This document shows positions 9,648-19,168 of a stretch of 64,000 nucleotides of DNA, piece by piece (position 1 is the stretch's first letter; each line of letters starts with the position of its first letter). This DNA comes from Marinilabiliales bacterium (GTDB lineage Bacteria; Bacteroidota; Bacteroidia; Bacteroidales; SZUA-534). The position numbers and the translations under genes were made by a program. The stretch is from the NCBI GenBank assembly GCA_003512955.1, contig DOTG01000013.1, positions 1 through 64,000 on the forward strand, read 5' to 3'. The notes beneath the pieces were generated by a model, which had not been told where the DNA came from, searched no databases, and was given only the letters and a program-made list of their open reading frames with translations.

Positions 9648-12600
9648 ATGATTTTTCAGACTTTAAAAAGCGCGATGGCATTATTTATTTTAATGCTAAT
9701 GCCTGCTATTATGCCCGCTCAGATTCAAACCCTCGATGATTTTGAAAACAAAGAGGGCTGGTATTTTATCCAATCCGATGGGGTCAGTCTTAAGCTGACC
9801 AATGAGCCCGGGATGACAGGTAATGCCATCCGTTTTGATTACGATTTTACCAAAGGAACCGGATATGGAGGAATTCAAAAGTTATTCCCGATGGATTTGC
9901 CTGAAAATTACGAATTTACTTTTTATGTGAAAGCAGAATCGCCCTCGAATAATTTTGAAATAAAATTTGCCGATAAACCGGGCGACAATGTTTGGTGGGT
10001 AAGCAACCGGAATTACGATTTCCCCGAAAAATGGACCAAAATCCGTATCAAAAAAAGGCATATTCAATTTGCCTGGGGACCTACCGAAGATAAGCAGTTA
10101 AAGCGGATCGACCGTATTGAATTTACCATAGCATCGTTTGTGGGCGGCAAAGGTACTCTGTGGCTCGACAACTTTAAATTCGAACCCTTACCCGATGAAA
10201 CCGAAATTTACCCATTACCTACAGCAACCTCTGCATCAAACCTAAAAAAACAACCTGCCTCTTTTAGTATCGATGGCAAGGTTGAAACCTTTTGGCAGAG
10301 CAGTAAAACCAGTAACGAATCAATGGTCATTGATTGTAAAACCCGCCGCGAATTTGGGGGAATGCAAATTGACTGGCACGAAGATTTCATTCCAAAAGGT
10401 TTTGATATCCTACTTTCAATGGATGATAAAAACTGGGAAATGGTTTATTCCGTTGCATCGAATCAGGGAAAAGTGAGCTTTATCAGGCTGCCTGAAACCG
10501 AAGCCCATTTTATTAAAATACAATTTAATGAATCAAACTCTACAAATGGAGTAGGAATCCGTGAAATAAAATTGCTAAACATTAAAGAATCACTTACAAT
10601 AAACGATTTCCTGATATATGTTGCTACCCATTCTCCAAAGGGGGATTATCCCAGATACTTTTTAAATCAAGCATCATTCTGGACTATTTCCGGTGTTAAC
10701 AACGATGTAAAGGAGGCAATGATTAACAAGGATGGAATGGTTGAAGTGGATAAAGGGCTTTTTTCAATTGAACCCATTGTTAAAATGGGCGATTCCCTTT
10801 ATAATTGGAGCAATGTAGCATCTGCACAGACATTAGGTTCGTCTGAAAACGAAACAGAATTTGAATTCATCCCTACTGTTACCTGGAAAATACCCGGCTT
10901 TTCATTCGAAACAGCCATCACTTCTGTTGGCGAAGCCAATATAAATTCAAAACTTAACATGGGTTACAAACTTAAAAACACCTCGGATCAGCCCAAATAT
11001 CTTGAATTGTATTTGTTGATACGCCCTTTTCAGGTAAATCCCTATTATCAGTTTTTGAACCATCCGGGAGGTGCCGGTAAAATAAAGATAATTAAAGAGG
11101 TAAACGGGCAGTTACAAGTAGATGATAAAGTGGTGTTGTTCTCCAAAAAATACGGTTCGTTTGGTGCCTGCGATTTTAACGAAGGAAACCCGGTGGATTT
11201 AATCCGTAACGGAAAAATGCCCATAAACTCTACAGCAACCGATAAGAACGGTTTGGCACAGGGAATTGTTAAATATACCCTGCATCTTGAGGCTGGTGAA
11301 GAAACCATTTTGTATGCAACGGTTCCATTTCATCAAAACATGGCTTCCGATGAAAATGCATCTGCTTCAAACAAAAAAGCAGAATTTTTACAAACTGTCG
11401 AATTTTGGAAAAATAAAACCGGTCACATACAGTTTCATTTGCCTCCTTCGGCAGATAAAATTATTAACACCTACCATTCGAATTTGGCTTATATACTAGT
11501 CAACCGCGATAAGGTAGGAATCCAACCAGGTTCGCGCTCTTACGAAAGAAGCTGGATACGCGATGGTGCATTAACTTCGTCGGCCTTGTTAAAATCGGGC
11601 ATTGTTCCTGAGGTAAAAGATTTTATAAGTTGGTATGCCGCGCATCAATACGAAAATGGGAAAGTCCCCTGCGTGGTCGATTTCCGAGGACCCGATCCGG
11701 TAGCCGAACACGATAGCCATGGCGAACTCATTTATTTAATCCGCGAATATTTCAACTTTACTCACGATACCGTTTTCCTGCAGGCGAATAACAAGTGTGT
11801 TTTGAAAGCTGTGGATTACATTGAAGCTATTACTGCCGAACGTTCCACCGAACATTTTAAAAATGGGAACGATAGCATCAGGGCTTACTTTGGGTTGGTT
11901 CCTGAATCTATTAGCCACGAAGGGTATTCGGCAAAACCGATGCACTCCTATTGGGATAATTTTTTTACCATGAAGGGTTTAAAAGATGCCGCCGAAATTC
12001 AAAGGATTCTTGGCGAAACAGCAAATTATGAACGGATTTCGGCCCTCCGTGACGAATTCAACAAAAACCTTTACAACTCCCTTCGGTTGGCCATGTTGAC
12101 ACGGAATATCGATTATGTTCCGGGATGTGTTGAGTTGGGCGATTTCGATGCCACTTCAACTACCATTGCATTAACACCCTGCAACGAACTAAAAAACCTG
12201 CCAAAACCACAGGTTTACAACACGTTTGATAAATATTATGAATTCTTTAAAAACAGACGCGACAGTAAACTCAATTGGGTAAATTACACTCCATACGAAA
12301 ATCGTTTAATCGGTTCGTTTATTATTTTAGATCAACCGAAAAGAGCCCACGAGTTAATTGAGTTTTTCCTAAACGACCAACGTCCAGGGGGATGGAATCA
12401 TTGGGCCGAGGTTGTTTGGAAAGACTCCTGTTTCGCTGGTTTTATTGGCGATATGCCACATACTTGGGTTGGTAGCGATTTTATTAATGCCATCCGTTCG
12501 ATGTTTGTATATGAGAATGAGTACGACCAATCGTTGGTTCTGGCATCGGCTTTATATCAGGATTGGATAGATGCTCCACAGGGAATGTCGGTAGAAAACC

Positions 12601-12830
12601 TACCTACCTATTATGGTGAAGTATCCTATTCCATTAAAAAAGAATCTGGCTATTATCGGTTTAACATTACTGGCAAATTAAATTTACCCGAAAACGGAAT
12701 TAAAATCAAGAACTTTAATGGAGCAAAGTTGCCCAAGAAAGTAACTTTAAATGGTACCGAAATCAAGGAGTACAATGAAAAAGAAATAACTATTAAGCAG
12801 CTTCCTTCCGAAATATTGATTTATTATTAG
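9648..12830 (+). CDS. Large periplasmic putative glycosidase with CBM-like and F5/8 type C domains, family unassigned
   Basis: A 1060-residue protein with a Sec signal peptide (to about residue 25, MPAQ) and no lipobox. Residues about 28-180 form a jelly-roll module (TLDDFENKEGWYF to GTLWLDNFKFEPL). Residues about 190-310 look like an F5/8 type C/discoidin module (FSIDGKVETFWQSS, KGFDILLSMDDKNWEMVY, AHFIKIQFNES). A beta-sandwich follows (about 330-570), then an alpha/alpha toroid (about 600-980) with SYERSWIRDGALTSSALLKSG and VAEHDSHGELIYLI. The last part has beta strands. The layout recalls clan GH-L and GH94-like enzymes, and DSHG also occurs in the GH94 gene of this locus. I cannot assign a family or name the catalytic acids. 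Its place after the GH144 genes suggests action on beta-1,2-glucan or a substituent of it. Confidence 0.65.
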   Translation: MIFQTLKSAMALFILMLMPAIMPAQIQTLDDFENKEGWYFIQSDGVSLKLTNEPGMTGNAIRFDYDFTKGTGYGGIQKLFPMDLPENYEFTFYVKAESPSNNFEIKFADKPGDNVWWVSNRNYDFPEKWTKIRIKKRHIQFAWGPTEDKQLKRIDRIEFTIASFVGGKGTLWLDNFKFEPLPDETEIYPLPTATSASNLKKQPASFSIDGKVETFWQSSKTSNESMVIDCKTRREFGGMQIDWHEDFIPKGFDILLSMDDKNWEMVYSVASNQGKVSFIRLPETEAHFIKIQFNESNSTNGVGIREIKLLNIKESLTINDFLIYVATHSPKGDYPRYFLNQASFWTISGVNNDVKEAMINKDGMVEVDKGLFSIEPIVKMGDSLYNWSNVASAQTLGSSENETEFEFIPTVTWKIPGFSFETAITSVGEANINSKLNMGYKLKNTSDQPKYLELYLLIRPFQVNPYYQFLNHPGGAGKIKIIKEVNGQLQVDDKVVLFSKKYGSFGACDFNEGNPVDLIRNGKMPINSTATDKNGLAQGIVKYTLHLEAGEETILYATVPFHQNMASDENASASNKKAEFLQTVEFWKNKTGHIQFHLPPSADKIINTYHSNLAYILVNRDKVGIQPGSRSYERSWIRDGALTSSALLKSGIVPEVKDFISWYAAHQYENGKVPCVVDFRGPDPVAEHDSHGELIYLIREYFNFTHDTVFLQANNKCVLKAVDYIEAITAERSTEHFKNGNDSIRAYFGLVPESISHEGYSAKPMHSYWDNFFTMKGLKDAAEIQRILGETANYERISALRDEFNKNLYNSLRLAMLTRNIDYVPGCVELGDFDATSTTIALTPCNELKNLPKPQVYNTFDKYYEFFKNRRDSKLNWVNYTPYENRLIGSFIILDQPKRAHELIEFFLNDQRPGGWNHWAEVVWKDSCFAGFIGDMPHTWVGSDFINAIRSMFVYENEYDQSLVLASALYQDWIDAPQGMSVENLPTYYGEVSYSIKKESGYYRFNITGKLNLPENGIKIKNFNGAKLPKKVTLNGTEIKEYNEKEITIKQLPSEILIYY

Positions 12831-12931
12831 TTAGGATGTTGCTAAGTTAACCTGAATTAGGTGTCACAATTTCATAAATAAGATTGAAAGAGTTGAACAT
12901 TAAGTTATTAAAGTAACCAAACCACACAAAA

Positions 12932-14602
12932 ATGAAAACAAACTTGGTAACTGTTTTTGCGTTAAGCTTTTCTTTGGTTTTGTTTCTGAATTGCAATCCG
13001 GAATCGGCTCCAAACGAACAGGTCCCAACTAGTTCGGCAACCTGGGATAGTGTGCAATTTTGGAATTTATCAACCGACGTAACTACGGTTGCTGAATTAG
13101 TCAATTTTAACGGCCAAAATAACAATGGGTTACGGATTGATTACCAATTTGGTAATAGTGGCTGGTTTAATCTGGAATTAACGCAACAAAAACCGGTAAA
13201 TACCGATTCTTCTATTGTTTTCTACCTGAAATCGACGAGTTCAAATTATATTGAATTAAAATTTACCGATTCCGATGGCAGCGTTTTTGGGGCAAAAAAG
13301 ATAATGACCGACTATCTTGCTTACGAAAAGCAATTTGTCGTCTATTTTACTGATGCTAAATATTGGTGGGGAGGAAACAATTCGTTCGATGGTTTTAAAT
13401 CGTTTTCAATAGCGGTTTCAGGCAGTGGTTCAGGAACCGTGTGGTTCGATGAAATTGGTAATGGAACAACCCAATTGGAAAGTTCAATGGAACCGGAATA
13501 TTCAACGCTCGACCCCGACAGTACTCTGGCAGGAATAGGTTTTGTACAACGGCGCGATGAAGCCATGACAGCCGAAGATCCTTTGGTGCTTGAGTATTTA
13601 AAAACCATTCAGGATATTTCATCGGCACGTATGGATTTACTGCCTTCGATGGAAGATGATCAGGCACAAACTTTTAACAATGCACTGGTTGCCATTGCTT
13701 TCATTGCTAAAAATGAAAAAGAACGGGCCGAGCGGATTTTAAATTTTTATGCAGATGCTACCGATACGAATAATACCGAACAATACCTGCAGAATTTTTA
13801 TTACAACGGCGAAGCACGAGGGTTTTTCCAACATGTTTCACTTGCAACAAGGTACGACGAAGGCGAATCATCGGACCGGTGGATGGGCGACATGGCCTGG
13901 TTGCTCATTGCATGTAAAAACTATGAACTAAAATATGGCCAGGGCAAATACACCCACCTCATTGAAATAATTAGAGATTTATTAATCTCATTTTATGTAG
14001 ATTCGGGCGAAGGTGGATATGTACAACATGGCTGGCGAAACGGCGATAAAAAACTCCATGAATCGGGCGGGCACCACGAAGGAAATATTGATTGCTATGT
14101 AGCCCTGAACCTTTGCGGTGAAACAGCTTATGCCGACAAAATCCGTATTTGGTTAGATAATGAACTAAAGGACCTTAAGAATTTACCCCTCGATCTTTAC
14201 ACCTGGCGGGTTTTGGCTTATGGACACGCTTATGCATCCCTGTTAAATATTCCTGAATACGATTTCAGATACCGGAAGATTCTTGAGATAAAGGGTAAAA
14301 AAGTCATGGGGTTTTATCATGGTCCGGATATTACCATTGATAACTTTTGGAACGATGGGACCGGACATATGGCTTGCGCCTATGTAACCTTGGGCGAAAA
14401 ACAAAGAGGTTATTTTTATGCCAATCAGCTCGATTATCTTATTATAGAGCGGAATATTGATGGTGTGGTAGGCCACGCAATCCCGTATGTGGTATATAAA
14501 ACAACGGGATATGAATGGGTGAATACCCAAAAAGGATTTGTTTCGAGCACGGCTTGGTACATCTTGGCAAAAAATGAATACAATCCTTTCCTTACGCAAT
14601 AG
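12932..14602 (+). CDS. Lipoprotein with CBM-like module and helical-toroid domain, putative glycosidase of unknown family
   Basis: A 556-residue lipoprotein (LFLNC, Cys21). Residues about 35-180 form a jelly-roll module resembling the first module of the preceding protein (LRIDYQFG, FYLKSTSSNYIELKFTDSDG, GSGTVWFDEIGNG). Residues about 195-550 are mostly helical with spaced Trp, His and acidic motifs: SSDRWMGDMAWLLIACKNYE, ESGGHHEGNIDCYVALNLCG, FWNDGTGHMACAYVTLG. This pattern fits a six-hairpin (alpha/alpha) glycosidase, with HHEGNID a possible active-site segment. I do not recognise the family. It lies between known glucan enzymes and starts 101 bases after the previous stop, so a role in the same pathway is likely but unproven. 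A non-enzymatic binding role is also possible. Confidence 0.6.
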   Translation: MKTNLVTVFALSFSLVLFLNCNPESAPNEQVPTSSATWDSVQFWNLSTDVTTVAELVNFNGQNNNGLRIDYQFGNSGWFNLELTQQKPVNTDSSIVFYLKSTSSNYIELKFTDSDGSVFGAKKIMTDYLAYEKQFVVYFTDAKYWWGGNNSFDGFKSFSIAVSGSGSGTVWFDEIGNGTTQLESSMEPEYSTLDPDSTLAGIGFVQRRDEAMTAEDPLVLEYLKTIQDISSARMDLLPSMEDDQAQTFNNALVAIAFIAKNEKERAERILNFYADATDTNNTEQYLQNFYYNGEARGFFQHVSLATRYDEGESSDRWMGDMAWLLIACKNYELKYGQGKYTHLIEIIRDLLISFYVDSGEGGYVQHGWRNGDKKLHESGGHHEGNIDCYVALNLCGETAYADKIRIWLDNELKDLKNLPLDLYTWRVLAYGHAYASLLNIPEYDFRYRKILEIKGKKVMGFYHGPDITIDNFWNDGTGHMACAYVTLGEKQRGYFYANQLDYLIIERNIDGVVGHAIPYVVYKTTGYEWVNTQKGFVSSTAWYILAKNEYNPFLTQ

Positions 14603-14623
14603 AAATTAAGTTAACAAACAGTT

Positions 14624-16696
14624 ATGAAAGAACAGGAAATGCAGACACCGCAAAATTATTCAAACAACGAAGATAAAATCCGTTTTTCACAATTAGCTGC
14701 GTATGGTGCCGGGGGTATTATCCCCATTGCCCTTTTTAATATTGCCGGTATCCTGGTTGGATTAATGGGCAACATAAGCTTGGGATTGAGTGCTTTTTGG
14801 TTGGGAGCCATATTGATTATTCCCCGTTTGTGGGATGCCCTTTCCGATCCCATTATTGGCCATCTTTCCGACAATACCCGAACCCGTTGGGGACGACGCC
14901 GTCCGTATTTATTATTGGGTGGGATTGCTGCTGCGGTTTCTTTTGTAGTTATCTGGTGGATCCCCAAAGGTGATTTAGTGCATAGTTGGTTCCCTACCGA
15001 TTCAGGATACCAAGTGTTTCAACTGGTTTATATCCTTTTTTCACTACTCATTTTTTTCACTGCGGTGAATATTTTCGAAATCCCTCATGGTGCATTGGGA
15101 ATGGAAATGACTACCGATTACCATGAACGGACCCGCTTGTTCAGCGCCAAAAGTTTTGTGGGCAATCTCTTTGCCATGAGCACCCCTTGGCTCTTTGCAT
15201 TAGCCAGCATGGAAGTTTTTAAAGGCCCCGGAGGGAATGAGGTGGATGGAATGCGTTATGTTTCAATCCTTATTGCAGCCGTTCTGATTCCACTTTCGTT
15301 TTGGTGGTTTTTAAAATTGCGCGAACCCGCATTTAAGAAAGTATCGGTTCAGGAAAAAACTCCCTTTTGGAGCGACATGAAACGTACCGCCAGTAACAAA
15401 AATTTTATCATGCTCACCCTGACCATATTTACATTGGCAATGGGCTTTAATTTTGTAAGCTTGCTTGGATCGTACATCCCTATTTTCTTTATTTACGGCG
15501 GCGATAAAGTTGCAGGCGCTACTCTTTTAGGAATTAATGGAACCATTTGGGCCATTACTGGGGTACTAGCCGTTTTCCCGCTCAACTGGATTAGCCCCAA
15601 ATTAGGGAAACGCAAAACCCTCTCCATTGCTATTTTATTGATGGTGGTGGCGCAACTATCAAAAATTGTGTGCTATAACCCTGAATATCCCTACCTGATT
15701 ATTATTCCTACTGTTTTACTTTCTGCCGGAATGCTTTTCTTTTTCACCCTTGGTTCTTCTATGGTTGGCGACATCTGCGATGAGGAGGAGCTAAAAACCG
15801 GCAACCGTTCCGAAGGAAGTTTTTATTCCGTTTTCTGGTGGTTTATTAAAATGGGGACAGCACTTGCCAGCCTTGTGGCTGGAGCCCTGATTGTTTATAC
15901 CCTATTCGATGAAACGCAAGTTACCAAGGTGGATAGTTTACAAGGCAATGTGAGAGAACTGCGGAGCGAAATCCAATATTGGCAAGGTGATCAAGACCTT
16001 ACCAAAACAAATACTACATTACTCGAAAACACGAGGAAACAGGTTACGAAAGCCATGGATGAATCCAAAAAATATTTGACTTATCTGGAAAAGGAATCTG
16101 TGAAAAAACAGGATGAGGCCTATCAAAATGCCACAGAATACAAAAGCCAACGAAACCAAAAATTCTCAGAGGCAATTTCGGCTTCAAAGTCTACATTAAT
16201 CGAATTGGAGAATCTAAATCTGCAATTGGCTAATGTGGAACCTCCGATGACCGATTCATTAACAAAAGCCATTGTTTCATCTGCCATTCCTCTGATTCTT
16301 GAACCCAAACTTGAACGGGCCCGGTTGAATTCTTTTGAGCTTTTATCGCATCTGGAAGGGAAATCACTGGAATCAGAAAAGAGTGAAGCACATTATACTC
16401 AACTTATCCAAAACAGTGCTGAAGTTGATAAACAACTTTCAACCATTCAAACGAATATCCCTTTGGAAACTCTGGATAAAGAACTGTCCATTATTGAAAC
16501 TGAAATGGTGCAACTTACTATACAATCACCCTATACGCTCTTTATCATGCGGGTCATTGAAATTGGTTTGCCCATTTTGTTGAGCATATTCTCCATTTTA
16601 TTCATTTTCAGATACTCACTTACCGAGAAACGTTCACGTGAAATTAAAGACTTATTAAAACAAAGGAATTTGGCACGTAACAGTGAACCTATTTAA
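14624..16696 (+). CDS. GPH-family MFS sugar transporter with a long periplasmic coiled-coil insertion
   Basis: A 690-residue inner-membrane transporter. The N-terminal half has the glycoside-pentoside-hexuronide:cation symporter signature IPRLWDALSDPIIGHLSDNT followed by RWGRRRPYLLLGG. About 12 membrane segments are predicted by eye, with the usual central loop. Family members are about 450-500 residues long. The extra length is one block, about residues 429-635, between TM11 (ending ALIVYTLF) and TM12 (beginning about SPYTLFIMRVIE). The block is charged, heptad-like and has no membrane segment. Standard GPH topology puts it in the periplasm. Its position before two cytoplasmic enzymes argues that it imports the oligosaccharides they use. 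It starts 22 bases after the preceding stop and ends 13 bases before the GH35 start. Confidence 0.88.
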   Translation: MKEQEMQTPQNYSNNEDKIRFSQLAAYGAGGIIPIALFNIAGILVGLMGNISLGLSAFWLGAILIIPRLWDALSDPIIGHLSDNTRTRWGRRRPYLLLGGIAAAVSFVVIWWIPKGDLVHSWFPTDSGYQVFQLVYILFSLLIFFTAVNIFEIPHGALGMEMTTDYHERTRLFSAKSFVGNLFAMSTPWLFALASMEVFKGPGGNEVDGMRYVSILIAAVLIPLSFWWFLKLREPAFKKVSVQEKTPFWSDMKRTASNKNFIMLTLTIFTLAMGFNFVSLLGSYIPIFFIYGGDKVAGATLLGINGTIWAITGVLAVFPLNWISPKLGKRKTLSIAILLMVVAQLSKIVCYNPEYPYLIIIPTVLLSAGMLFFFTLGSSMVGDICDEEELKTGNRSEGSFYSVFWWFIKMGTALASLVAGALIVYTLFDETQVTKVDSLQGNVRELRSEIQYWQGDQDLTKTNTTLLENTRKQVTKAMDESKKYLTYLEKESVKKQDEAYQNATEYKSQRNQKFSEAISASKSTLIELENLNLQLANVEPPMTDSLTKAIVSSAIPLILEPKLERARLNSFELLSHLEGKSLESEKSEAHYTQLIQNSAEVDKQLSTIQTNIPLETLDKELSIIETEMVQLTIQSPYTLFIMRVIEIGLPILLSIFSILFIFRYSLTEKRSREIKDLLKQRNLARNSEPI

Positions 16697-16708
16697 TAAA
16701 AATAAACC

Positions 16709-19147
16709 ATGACATTTCAAATTAAAGAAAACAACTTTTACCTCAATGATAAGAAGGTATTCCTGAATTCAGGCGAAATTCATTACTTTAGAATCAAACG
16801 CGAACTTTGGGATAAACACCTCGAAGCAGCAAAAGAAGCTGGGTTAACCACTGTAAGCTCCTACGTACCCTGGGCATTCCACGAACCAAAGGAAGGGGTT
16901 TTCGATTTTATTGGTACCTCTAGCCCCGAACGCGACCTGAAAGGTTGGCTCGAACGCTGCAAAGCCCACGGCTTGCAGTGCATCGTAAAACCCGGCCCGT
17001 TTATTTTGGCTGAGTACCGTGGTGCCGGATTACCCGATTGGTTTATGGATCAATTTGGTACCGATGTAAAGATGCGAAACAGCAAAGGCGAAATTTTTCC
17101 CAGCGATGGGGTGAGTCTTTTTAACCAAAAATACATGGAGAAAGTAACCCTTTGGTACAATCAAATCATGCCTTTCATCAGCAAACAGCAACTTTCAGCA
17201 GGTGGACCCATTATTATGATGCAGATTTGCAACGAAATCGGGGTTTTTTCATGGCTGGCACATCAGGGCGATTACAAATCGCCGGTTAATGAGAAGTTTA
17301 TTGCTTATTTACAGAAAAAATTTAACAATGTAAACGAAGTAAACCAGCTCTGGGGAACCACTTATAAAGATTTTAATCAGGTGGAACTGCCACCTGACGG
17401 AAGGATTCCCTACGCTTCGAAACAGGATCGTGGGCGCGATTACGAATGGCACCGGTTCTGGCGGACCTATTATGGCGATTACCTGCGGATGCTTACTGCC
17501 ATGGCCAGGGAACAGGGCGTTTCGCTTCCCCTCTATCACAACCTCCCGGGATGGATTTACGGCAGCGGGTACGAATTCCCGGTGAACATTACCATGTACG
17601 AAGATTTATTTGAGGATAAGAGCGAGATTATTTTCGGGGTCGATCATATCCCCGAATTTTTATCGTACCGCAATATGCACGACGATCGTATCATTAACGA
17701 TATTACCTATGCCATGCAGGGCAACAAACCCCTGTTTGCCGCAGAATTCCAAAGCGGTTCGCGCGAATACCATGTGGTGACCAATCCGCGCGAAATGGAG
17801 CTTTTTTACAAAGCAAGTATTGCCAACGGGCTTACCGGGTGGAACTACTACATGTTTTCGCAAGGACGCAACACCCGCCACACCGGGTATTCGGGAGCCA
17901 CTTTTTACTGGTTTAACCCGCTTACACCCGAAGGGGAACGTACCACTGCATTCCCTTTGGTTCAACGGATGAATAAAATCATTAAAACTTCGGAGCCGCT
18001 CATTGTCAATGCCAAACGTAAAGCAGAGGTCTGTGTATTGTTTTACCCGCATTACTATGCAACCGAACTGGAACGCCCGGTATCGGCAGCATGTGAGCTT
18101 ACATTTAATTATTCCGCCATCCGCCGGCCTGCTTATTTCGATGGGTTGCTAAAGGTTTTGCAAATCTTAAATATTGATTACAATATGGTAGATTTGACAA
18201 AAACAACTGCCGAGGAATTAAAAAAATACAAACAGGTTTGGGCGTTCAGCACCGACGAAATGAATGCAACCGATCAGCAGATCTTAGCAGATTATACCTA
18301 TAATGGCGGCAACTTGGTTTTATTCCCCTACCTGCCCGACCGCGAAATGTCGCAAAAACCATGTACTATTTTGCGCAAGGCTTTTTCTGTTCAACCTTCG
18401 GGAACAGAATCCATTGATTCGCCCCTGATTGATGTGTATGAATATAGGGATATTAAATGCGCCAACCCGCAAAGCGTGTTTACTGAAGAATCGTTGGCCG
18501 ATGCTGAAATTATTGCCCGCACCATCCGGGGAACGGTTTGCGGGTTTACCAAGAAACTGGGAAACGGAACATTCACCCACCTGGGTACCTGGATTGGTTT
18601 CGATACCGAAGGCCATAAACCTGTATATGAAGCTATTTTAAAAAAATCGGGAGCCAAATTGAGGCAAACCACCACAAATAATGAGAATATAACTGTTCGT
18701 GAACGCTTTACCAGTGAAAAAGCCGCCATGCTTTTTGTGGCCAATTATTACAACGAGGATCATTCTTGTAATGTCAGCTATACGCATCCATCAACCGGAG
18801 AAGTTATCAGCCTTCCTTATTCCCGGAATCTGATGCTTATGCCGCCATTGTATAGCATTTTAACTCCAGTTTGCATGCCCATTGCAAAAGGAATAAACCT
18901 GCTTCATGCTACTTCCGATATTTTAGGGGTCGCTGAAAAAGACGGGCATCTTCAAATATCAATTTATGGCGACCGTGATTTGTTTGGGGAAATGGTTTTT
19001 GAAGGCGACGATATTCAAAAAATAAAGTTGGTTACTCTGGATGGCGAACCATTGAAGACCGCATCTCATAAAAACCGGGTGGTTGTAACTTACCCCCACA
19101 AGCATAAAACAGAAATGATGCTTACAGTGAAAATCAATCAGGAGTAA
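16709..19147 (+). CDS. Cytoplasmic GH35-family enzyme, possibly acting on beta-1,2-glucosides
   Basis: An 812-residue protein starting MTFQIKENNFYLN with no signal peptide. The first 400 residues form the GH35 TIM barrel: LNSGEIHYFRIKRELWDKHL, SSYVPWAFHEPKEGVFDF, IVKPGPFILAEYRGAGLPDW. The acid/base candidate is Glu176 (QICNEIG) and the nucleophile candidate Glu346 (FAAEFQSG). The rest is a glutamine-amidotransferase-like region plus beta domains. GH35 is mostly beta-galactosidase, but a GH35 from Ignavibacterium in a beta-1,2-glucan setting has been reported as a beta-1,2-glucosyltransferase. Given the neighbours, a sophoro-oligosaccharide role is more likely here than lactose hydrolysis. That is inference; the fold assignment is firm. 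Confidence 0.82.
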   Translation: MTFQIKENNFYLNDKKVFLNSGEIHYFRIKRELWDKHLEAAKEAGLTTVSSYVPWAFHEPKEGVFDFIGTSSPERDLKGWLERCKAHGLQCIVKPGPFILAEYRGAGLPDWFMDQFGTDVKMRNSKGEIFPSDGVSLFNQKYMEKVTLWYNQIMPFISKQQLSAGGPIIMMQICNEIGVFSWLAHQGDYKSPVNEKFIAYLQKKFNNVNEVNQLWGTTYKDFNQVELPPDGRIPYASKQDRGRDYEWHRFWRTYYGDYLRMLTAMAREQGVSLPLYHNLPGWIYGSGYEFPVNITMYEDLFEDKSEIIFGVDHIPEFLSYRNMHDDRIINDITYAMQGNKPLFAAEFQSGSREYHVVTNPREMELFYKASIANGLTGWNYYMFSQGRNTRHTGYSGATFYWFNPLTPEGERTTAFPLVQRMNKIIKTSEPLIVNAKRKAEVCVLFYPHYYATELERPVSAACELTFNYSAIRRPAYFDGLLKVLQILNIDYNMVDLTKTTAEELKKYKQVWAFSTDEMNATDQQILADYTYNGGNLVLFPYLPDREMSQKPCTILRKAFSVQPSGTESIDSPLIDVYEYRDIKCANPQSVFTEESLADAEIIARTIRGTVCGFTKKLGNGTFTHLGTWIGFDTEGHKPVYEAILKKSGAKLRQTTTNNENITVRERFTSEKAAMLFVANYYNEDHSCNVSYTHPSTGEVISLPYSRNLMLMPPLYSILTPVCMPIAKGINLLHATSDILGVAEKDGHLQISIYGDRDLFGEMVFEGDDIQKIKLVTLDGEPLKTASHKNRVVVTYPHKHKTEMMLTVKINQE

Positions 19148-19168
19148 AATTAAAATCAATATCCGTTT

